From positions 620,065-684,064 of the forward strand of contig JAEVLN010000031.1 in assembly GCA_018350325.1 (NCBI GenBank): 64,000 bases of DNA, read 5' to 3'. Below the pieces are notes generated by a model that was not told the DNA's origin, did not search any database, and saw only the letters and a program-made list of their open reading frames with translations. The translations under genes were made by a program, and so were the position numbers. Below, in pieces: positions 56,776-64,000 of this stretch (positions are counted from its first letter, which is position 1; each line of letters starts with the position of its first letter). Source of the stretch: Globodera rostochiensis (lineage: Eukaryota > Nematoda > Chromadorea > Rhabditida > Heteroderidae).

Positions 56776-57034
56776 TTGGCATTGAGAAAATAGTGTAGGA
56801 AAAAAGTTCGAGAAATTAATAATTTTAACAACTTAAATGTTTTGATCTTGCGGAAGAAGTGGCCAAATAATCTTGATCGATGAAAAAACCTCTAGAAAAT
56901 TCACGCATCGTTTTCATTTTTGGATAATGTGTTTTTTTGGTTGATTTTAATAGTAGTGGGATTTGAGACACTTTTGGCTTGGTGGGATTCGATAATGTTT
57001 GATATAGTTAACATTGGAAAAAGTTAGCAACAAA

Positions 57035-57540
57035 AAAAAAAATTAGCTTTTTAAAAAATTTGGGGGATTCGGACCCTTTTTGGCTTGAGGGGATTCGAAC
57101 CTGGAGGATTCGGGCGTGGGGATTCGAACCGGGGGGATTCGAACGAGGGGGATTCGGACCATTTTTGGCTTGGGGGGATTCGAACCTGGGGGATTCGGGC
57201 GTGGGGATTCGAACCTGGGGGATTCGGGCGTGGGGGATTCGAACCTGGGGGATTCGTGCGTAGAGGATTCGAACCGGGGGGATTCGAACGAGGGGGATCC
57301 GGACCATTTTTGGCTTGGGGAGGGGGGATTCGAGACATTTTTGGCTTGGGGGGGGGATTCGAAGCGGGGGGATTCGAACCTGGGGGATTCGGGCGTAGGG
57401 GATTCGAACCGGGGGGATTCGAACGAGGGGGATTCGGACCACTTTTTGGCTTGAGGCGGATTCGAGACACTTTTTGCTGTGGGGGTATTCGAACCGGGGG
57501 ATTCGGGCAGGGGGGATTCAGACCTGAAGCGCATTCTTGA
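57035..57540. repeat. 15-bp minisatellite (GGGGGATTCGAACCT)
   Basis: About 25 units of GGGGATTCGAACCTG-type sequence, punctuated by CCATTTTTGGCTTG. Six-frame ORFs over this stretch are all repeat artefacts. Confidence 0.95.
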
Positions 57541-57881
57541 CTTGTTTTGTACATTATTGCATGGAATTTAATTTTCGGATTTTTAGGGACTAAAAAGTCG
57601 CTCTAATTCAAAAAATTTTCAAAATGAGTGCTATTTTTGGGCTTCTCTCGCCAAACCCTATCCGCAAAAAAAAGAGGTTAAACCCTAAAAATCTCGGCCC
57701 TATTATCACATTTGTTCATTGATTTGTTACAAATTTTAAAGCCATCTACTTAGTAGATGGAGTCCTTTTATTTCGGTTGTCCTAAAATTTTATCAAACAA
57801 GCTGTTAGGATTTCCCCCCCCCCCCCGAATCCAAAAAATATGGAATTTTGTTCCTCTTCAGAGAACCTGTTGGTAAAATTA

Positions 57882-59008
57882 ATGCCTTCTAATTGTTTTG
57901 TGTATTGTTTTATTTCGGTGCTCCTAACATTTAATCAAACCAGCTGCCACCGAAATGAAGCCATAAGAAGTGAGAACTGTCCGCTGAAATGCGGAAGGCG
58001 TCCAATTGATGATAATCAGCGGGTAAACCAAATGCTTTATTATACACAGTTTAGTCGGTACCCCCCCCCCCCCCCCCCGGTAAAAGATAGGTAAAATGTT
58101 CACCCCGGGGCAGGAATCGAACCCGTTGACCAATCGGTTACCGCTATCAGAGCATCAAATAAGCCATGCCTCTCCTCTATCGCCTACCCTAAGGCCTATT
58201 AACCGTCGCAGGCTAAAACATTACATAACTTTTCTTGCTAATTATGAATATTTCTTTAAATAACAGGTATTAGGCGGATGTTGCAGAAGAAGTGTGGCCC
58301 TGGTCGTTCATGCTTCAAGGCACTGATTGTGATGGAAAGGCATCGTATTGTACAGCTCAATACATAGATAAGTTTAATTTTGCGACTTTTACATCTGTCA
58401 GTTACTTAAGTTCATTTATATAAAATTGTGTGATTTAAAATTGTTTCTAAGACTTTTGATTAAAATGAAATCGGGATATTGATTTCTGAATTCTAGTGCT
58501 ACAGCATTCTGTTATCACAAAATTTTGAATTTCCTCCTCGCACACGTGTGAATAGTTGTTAAATTCTGTGTTTTACGATCAGATTTTTTTTCTAACGTCG
58601 GCTCACTGTCTGCACACCAATTTTTTCTGTGACATGACAACCCAACTGGCCAAAAAAGGAGTTTTTCATCCCGTACGAATACGACAAATTGAAGCTTTAT
58701 CGACTTGGCTGGAGCTACTCAGTTACAAAGTTTTGGGTTCATTCGACCTTCGATCCCAACAGTGGGGATGCCCAGCAATTTGCCTATGATTTTGGGTTAA
58801 TCAAGGCAGGATTTATTGGCCATTTAAAACTGCAACAAAATTTCATTTCTTATACTACCAGAGCGAAGCTGGCTTTTCGACAGAACCCTTCTCGGCTGGA
58901 CCGCGTGAAAGACTCGGGAGGCTATTTAGTTGGATATGGAGTGCACATAAATTTTTTAATCATAAATAAAAGGTATTTATGCGACCCTCGTCCCAAAAAT
59001 TTTTTATA
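57882..59008 (+). pseudogene. Trypsin-like (S1) serine protease, frameshifted
   Basis: Signal-like start MPSNCFVYCFISVLLTF (ATG 57882), then NCPLKCGRRPIDDNQRV. A SINE-like unit (58085-58200) interrupts. At 58267 VLGG is followed, one frame away, by AEEVWPWSFMLQGTD; at 58582 FFLTSAHCLH carries the catalytic His; FAYDFGLIKAGF carries the Asp; DRVKDSGGYLVGYG carries the Ser. S1 proteases need His, Asp and Ser in these contexts (usually AAHC, D-ALIKL, GDSGGPL). At least three frame changes (about 58280, 58585, 58690) separate the pieces, so it is a pseudogene or a poorly resolved multi-exon gene. Confidence 0.65.
58085..58200 (-). repeat. tRNA-derived SINE-like unit
   Basis: On minus, GATAGCGGTAACCGATTGG and GGGTTCGATTCCTGCCCC resemble a tRNA D-region and T-arm. 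The acceptor stem does not pair, so I do not call a tRNA. Confidence 0.55.
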
Positions 59009-59039
59009 ATGTTTCTAGGGCATTATGCTGGTGATCACG

Positions 59040-61060
59040 AATCTGACATTCATTTATTTCGAGCCCGCATTTGAGCTTTATTAAGAATCTAATCCATTTG
59101 TAACTAATTATTTATTTTATTCACGTATATGCTCGAAATCCCGCAAAAATTTCTTCGTAAATCCTTGGAAAAACAGCTTAGATGAAGAAGAAGAATGGGA
59201 TCGCAAGCTTCGTCATGGGCCTGTTAAAAACGACAAAATAGTCAAACCAAGGTTATTTTTCTCATCGATGTATAAAAACTGAAGAAAAATAGCCCCAGCG
59301 GCGCCCCGCTTGTAGGGATGTGCTCTGATCGCCTTTTTTAAATATCTGAGTACAGACTTCTGAGCCATTTTATTTCTCATAAATCATAAAATTTGGTGCA
59401 GAACAGAACAGAGCACAACTCCGCTACCTACTGACCGACGTAGTCGAGAGCGTGCGGTTTTTGACCAGCATGCTTCTTTTTTAGTTTTAAACAATTTTTT
59501 GGTGAATTAATTTTAAAGGCAGCCCCCCCCACTCTACTCTAATAAAGCCCCTTACTGGGTGGTTGAAAACAAAGCCCGGGCATTATTAGAGGAAATACGG
59601 TAATTGTATGAAAATTGGGCACATAATAGTTAGACTGAACTTTAAAAACGTATCCTAATAAAATTGACGTCTTATATATTCAAACATATTTAAGGGCGGT
59701 TCTGGTTCGATGCTTGTTACTGGGCATCTACCAAACCAAGTCTTCTTTGGTCACGCAATTTTCAGCCAGTTCAGGGGGCAACACAGTCGCAGAGAAAATA
59801 TAGGTGCTATTAATTCTGTGCTAAATTTCCGGATGGATGCCGAAAAAGTTGCCCGAAGACGCGCAAGATGCTTATTTCGCTTTCAACATTTTGAGAGAAA
59901 GTAAATGGCCGTGTTTTGTCAGACTTTTACTGAAAAAATCGCACTGAATCCTTTAAAACTTAAAAATGAAGCAAAAAGGTGTGGATGGGAGTCCATATTT
60001 GGTCTCTTTCTAAACATTGAAATTAGGGTTGGCACGGCGACGTCGAGGTTGAGAATTGCGGAGTCGGGGTTACTTAAATCGGTCGGAATTTTTTTAAATT
60101 CTCCAAAATTTTAAATGTCAAAAGTTTTTTATTGAGTAATTCTCAAAATATAATGTGTTACTGAAACAATCTACCATTGCCGCCGATAATTTTTTAAGAG
60201 GTTCTTATAGAAGAAAAGGGTAGGAGGCATCAAAAAAAATTCTGGAAACCGGAATCCCTGACCCACCGGAAAAATTTTTTAATTTTAAATTTTGAAAATA
60301 ATTATTATAGCAACTAATAATTAACGCAATTTGAGTTCTGATATACAATTTCTAGGGGCCAATGGGCCAGCGGATAAAATTTGCGCACCGGATTTGGCTT
60401 TTGATTAATGCCAACATTTGCGTTTTTTACTTGACTCTCTCAGCTCGACTGTTTGCGCCAATTCTCTCCAGCCATTCTTTGTGGTTGCAAAAGTTCCGAG
60501 TGGTCAATTTTAGTTATCGTTTTTTCCCAATTTCCCGGCATTTGTTGCAATTTTGGATATAGCAGTTTAATGAAATATTTTTTGAAATATATATTTTTGA
60601 AAACGTTGTTAATTATCAGTTTACAATTGATTCAATTTTTTGCTCCCCGTCGTTATTTGCTCCAATAAATTTCAACAAAATGTGCCAAAAAGCAAATCAT
60701 CTTCAAGATTTGGGCGCCGAAGATGCTTAGGCGCCGGAGACTGATCAAGTTCCTCTGTAAAAAAGACTTTAAATTCGTTGAATTGAGTTCAAAATTCGCT
60801 ATTCAATTAAATGAGTGTCATATTGTGTTTTTTCTACCAAAATTATCCAAAAAAATTTGGAAATAAAATTTGTTGAGGAGATGTGACGATAGTACTGGAA
60901 AAGTATTACAATATATTTTTAAAATTATTTATATTGCAAAATTTTCATTGTCAATCTTTGGGTTCAGTTTTGTTATACAGGTCATTTTAGATGGTTAGAA
61001 ATTCTAAGGAATGTTAATAGAAGTTTTTAAGGGCGTAGAGTCTGAATCTGACATCACGAC
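59040..61060. other. Spacer with unresolved coding-like fragments
   Basis: Short coding-like runs appear at 59150-59260 (SLDEEEEWDRKLRHGP), 59830-59900 (LPEDAQDAYFAFNIL) and 59905-60000 (KLKNEAKRCGWESIFGLF), each in a different frame and without joining splice sites. A possible AGGGATGTGCTCTG element lies at 59322-59412 and a relative starts at 16844. Confidence 0.3.
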
Positions 61061-61069
61061 GTAGGGATT

Positions 61070-61880
61070 ATTTGGCAATTTTTGGCCATATTTGGCACTT
61101 TTACATGCAATTTTATTGCATATTTGGCAATTTTACCCAAATACATCCGTGCCGGGCTCTACATATTACTCACAAATGTTCCATAAAAGATAAATTTTCT
61201 GCAAAATTTTCCAAAGGCATTTTCATCGACGTGCCCTGGTACCCGTACGTGCAGAGGGCTCACCCAGCTCAGCTACAATGTTTTAACATTTTTTTTTGTA
61301 GAAGAGGATTCAAGCATTCATTTCTAAAACTTTTAGAAATTTTGTAGACGAACAGCTAAAAATAGATCGGACTTCAAGATTTTAGGCACTTTTTTCGAAA
61401 TTTTTTGAAGAAATTCAGGCACTTTCCCACAAAATCTCTTAAGAAAAATTCAATAAAGTACCTTAAAATTTAAAAACCAAATATGCACCCCCCCCCCCAA
61501 AATGACTTTATGCATCCTATAAGACCGAGATTTTCCAAAAGATTTATTATTTTTGATATTTTTAAAAAAATTTCCAAAACATGTAAAAAATAGTACATAT
61601 ATCATTGTGATTAAAGATTGACGAATTTAACGTTTTCGCGCAAAAATTGACTGGATTTGATCAGTTTTAGCTTTTTTAGTCCATATTTTGGCACTTTTTG
61701 TGGTTTTTGGTCCATATTTTGGGGTTTTTAGTCCATATTTGATTTTTTTTAGTCCATATCAATCCGCGCTCTACACATAACATAAGAGTTACCGAAATTA
61801 CGGAACCGGATTTTCAAATTTTGTAAATTTACCCGAGAGATTTTTCCGGATAAATCCGGATCCGCCGGACTCCGGTCCCT
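61070..61880. mobile_element. Fragments of TAGAGCCCGG-family MITEs
   Basis: TTTGGCCATATTTGGCAC ... GCCGGGCTCTACATATTA (61080-61165) and TTAGTCCATATTTTGG ... CCGCGCTCTACACATAAC (61480-61790) are reverse-strand relatives of 7198-7844. A CCGGACTCCGGTCCCTAA tip ends at about 61882, directly before the Ly6-like exon. Confidence 0.7.
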
Positions 61881-61888
61881 AATTTAAA

Positions 61889-62331
61889 TGCTTTAACAAA
61901 TGGAACACATGGGGCTGTGGCAAAGACAACGATAATCGAGCCTGTGAAGGACGTTATAGTATTTTCGCCAAAAAAAACCTTTCGGATGAATGGCAATGCG
62001 AGTGCGCACATGGCGAAAAGTACGTGAACATGTCCTTCACTCTGCCACCGACGCCTGGTGATGTTGTTTTTGCTTGCAGGCTTAGTCCCGACCCGACAAC
62101 AAAGCCAATTTCAACTATTTTATATATATATTTACACATTTGGGCTAAATGTTGAATGAAATTTGTGATTTAATTTAATGTGTTTCAGCACCGCCTACTA
62201 CGGTTACTACCACCACCAAAAAAACGACGAAAGCGCCGAAACCGACGACTTCAACCCACAAAACATCAAAAGGCCACCGCCTTGTCGCTGAGATGCTGTT
62301 GGCTCTGGGGTTGCCAATGCTCCTCGGTTAA
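61889..62331 (+). CDS. 3' part of a Ly6-like cysteine-rich protein with hydrophobic tail
   Basis: Exon 61889-62057 reads NKWNTWGCGKDNDNRACEG, then WQCECAHGEKYVN, aligning with GCDTESRDNKNC and WNCSCWYREKG of the gene at 1119. A phase-1 splice (G/GTGATG, acceptor TGTTTCAG) joins exon 62189-62331: a Thr/Lys/Pro-rich stretch (TTTTKKTTKAPKPTTSTH) and a final hydrophobic segment (LVAEMLLALGLPMLLG) typical of a GPI-anchor signal. No usable acceptor or upstream exon is visible before 61889, where a repeat tip abuts the exon, so the gene is 5' truncated or its earlier exons lie beyond the insertion. It converges on the cyclase gene (stop 62578). Confidence 0.55.
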
Positions 62332-62577
62332 TTTTTAAATTCTATTTTCTAAGCATTTTATCGTCGTTTCAGGAATTTTGCCATTTTTCCATGAAAAAAT
62401 GTTTGCTATGCTTTACGGCCACCACAACAATTAATTTATGCGTGAAAGAGAGTGAAATGATGCATATAAAATGAAAGAATTTCATTTTTGATGCCCTTAA
62501 GACAATAAATTGTACAATAAGCGAAATTTATATGGAAAAAAATTGATTCATCACAATAATAAAAGTGTTGATATTTC

Positions 62578-63474
62578 TTAAAAATAGCCTTCATAGCGTG
62601 ACTTAACTTCCCCGGGGTATATGGGCAGACCTCCCCTTGGCACTCTATTAGTTTCAACCACTTTCGGCAAAGGGGGCGAAGTTTCGGAAGTCGTACTTCG
62701 TCGATACCAAAACCAAATTCCCAAAAGTCCAGCGCACAAAAGTATTATGGCGAGCGAGGCCGAAATCCAAATCCACAAATCTGAGGAAATACCTATATTC
62801 ACAAATATTGGCCCATTTTAACTGATCGCCGACTCCTGGTGTGCATCTTCTCCATCATTCGCAAAGTTTTCGTCCACCCCAGCGGCATTTGCCATGTGGA
62901 GCATCAACACGGGCCCGAGGCGTCTAAAAAAAATAAAACCTTGAAATATTAATAGATTTAACAACACCGAAGGAAAGAACACTTATCGGTAAATTTAAAT
63001 TTAAAAAAGTGCCATTCGCAGACTCAGAAAATAAAAAAGAGCTTCCAATGGAAATGGGGGGCATTACCTGAGATTTGTCATGTGAAGAGCGATCATGCAA
63101 AGGACAGAAACAGCCAACAGACAGGCGGCTTCGACCAGCCCAGCATTGGCTTTGTATTGCAAAAACTGCGTTTAGAAAAATATAAAAAATTATAAAATAT
63201 TGTAATTAAATTTATTCAGACCACGAATCAAATTAAGGATTTTCTTGATTAAACAGCATCCGCTGATCTTAACCCCATCCGATCACTGTCCAAAATGTTG
63301 AAAATATATTTTTCAAATTTATCGCCCACCTTTTTGCCCTCCTCGGACACGACGAGCCTGGTCTGCTTGATGCCATGCTCCACCAAATGCTTTGAGCGTT
63401 CCGAACCATTGCCAACTTCCACTCGGTACGCGCCATTCAGTGCGCCCAACGTCGCGTCCGTTATGTGAATTCGA
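62578..63474 (-). CDS. Adenylate/guanylate cyclase-like protein, 3' end
   Basis: Four exons join in frame: 63474-63255, 63165-63068, 62923-62823 and 62780-62578 (stop). The first ends a class III cyclase catalytic domain (RIHITDATLGALNGAYRVEV, then EHGIKQTRLVV), wording typical of the end of the C1 domain of membrane adenylate cyclases. Then come a TM segment (VEAACLLAVSVLCMIALH), a loop (HMANAAGVDENFANDGED), a second TM segment (LWIWISASLAIILLCAGL) and a cytoplasmic tail ending SRYEGYF. Metazoan membrane adenylate cyclases normally continue with six TM helices and a second catalytic domain (C2); none follows here. Upstream exons lie beyond 63474 or outside the window. Confidence 0.7.
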
Positions 63475-63509
63475 CTAAAAGTGGAGGATTTGGCATTTTG
63501 ACCAACAAA

Positions 63510-63755
63510 TAAATTTAATCTGATCATTTCCTGATCGAATCCGTCTTTGATCAAAAGGACAGATCGTTTATTGATCAGGAATGATCATTTTGATCACATT
63601 CATTGGGCTGACCCCGGTGACCAACATTAAATTTAATGTAATCTGATCATTTCCTGATCAAATCCGTCGTTGATCAAAAGGGACGGATCCTTTCTTGATC
63701 AGGAATGATCATTTTGAACACATTCAGTGGGCTGACCCCGATGACCAACAGTAGT
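63510..63755. repeat. Two-copy tandem repeat of about 121 bp, rich in TGATCA
   Basis: TTAATCTGATCATTTCCTGATC, GATCAGGAATGATCATTTTG and GGGCTGACCCCG blocks occur twice in the same order. Lies upstream (intronic) of the first visible cyclase exon. Confidence 0.92.
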
Positions 63756-63894
63756 TACTACCTGAAAATTCACCGGATTACGGTAGCCGCCCATACCTAT
63801 GGAGGGGGTGGGGCGCCAATTGAGCGCCAGCCAGCCAAGTGAGCGCGGGCCATCTGAGGCCCAGCCAAGTGAGTCCCTAAGCCAAAACCTATTG

Positions 63895-64000
63895 GCAGGA
63901 TCCTGCGCGACTTTATGCAAATTTTGGTCCTGCGCGACCCTCTCGCGCACCTGGCTCCGCACCTGCGCGAGATTATGCAAATTTCGCCTGCGCGACTTTT
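63895..64000. repeat. CCTGCGCGAC tandem motif at window edge
   Basis: CCTGCGCGACTTTATGCAAA, TCCTGCGCGACCCTCTCGCG and CCTGCGCGAGATTATGCAAA repeat irregularly; TTATGCAAATT occurs twice. Continues past the window. Confidence 0.75.

Noticed and set aside
57008..57554. Six overlapping ORFs of 67-167 codons, Pro/Ser-rich or Gly-rich
   Set aside because: A 15-bp minisatellite keeps all frames open; no frame stands out.
58085..58200. tRNA gene on minus
   Set aside because: The T-arm is convincing but the acceptor and anticodon stems do not pair; several similar degenerate units exist.

Overview
Eukaryotic, AT-rich, gene-poor sequence with small exons (roughly 65-315 nt), many introns of 45-200 nt and very dense short repeats. 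The best-resolved genes are BTB-BACK-MATH proteins whose wording ([41 protein letters not shown]) matches the large BTB/MATH families of plant-parasitic cyst nematodes (Heteroderidae such as Globodera or Heterodera). That placement is an inference from protein style, GC-AG introns and repeat content; no rRNA or mitochondrial marker is present. Most genes had to be rebuilt from exons by checking splice phase, because long ORFs here are mainly repeat shadows.

Layout. 1-3.4 kb: a gene for a predicted secreted/membrane cysteine-rich protein (signal peptide, Ly6-like cysteine pattern, one TM, Ala/Pro/Gln repeat tail) inside an inverted duplication whose partner lies at 45.4-46.9 kb. 5.5-9.6 kb: a degenerate multi-exon gene of unknown function cut by three hAT-type miniature elements. 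11.4-15.5 kb: minus-strand terminal exons of two or three unknown genes (acidic tail; Arg/Glu coiled coil), one split by an 1142-bp element. 16.7-18.4 kb: a degenerate HTH (transposase-like) gene. 23.4-25.05 kb: a small membrane protein gene. 29.4-43.1 kb: three minus-strand BTB-BACK(-MATH) genes in tandem: one intact (437 aa), one intact but altered (364 aa, Arg/Gly-rich N-terminus, no MATH), one broken by two frameshifts; fragments of a fourth lie at 55.1-55.6 kb and an orphan flank at 54.1-54.6 kb. 57.9-59.0 kb: a trypsin-like protease pseudogene. 61.9-62.3 kb: 3' part of another Ly6-like gene. 62.6-63.5 kb: minus-strand 3' end of a cyclase gene carrying the end of a class III catalytic domain, then two TM segments and a stop.

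The rest is mostly repeats: non-autonomous elements of 54-1700 bp with terminal inverted repeats starting TAG/CAG and 8-bp target duplications (hAT hallmarks), foldback elements, tRNA-derived SINE-like units and minisatellites (14, 15, 18, 24, 29, 33, 42 and about 90 bp). Several elements are nested, so insertion order can be read, and one insertion has an unoccupied paralogous site inside the window. No ordinary tRNA, rRNA, CRISPR or bacterial-type operon was seen.
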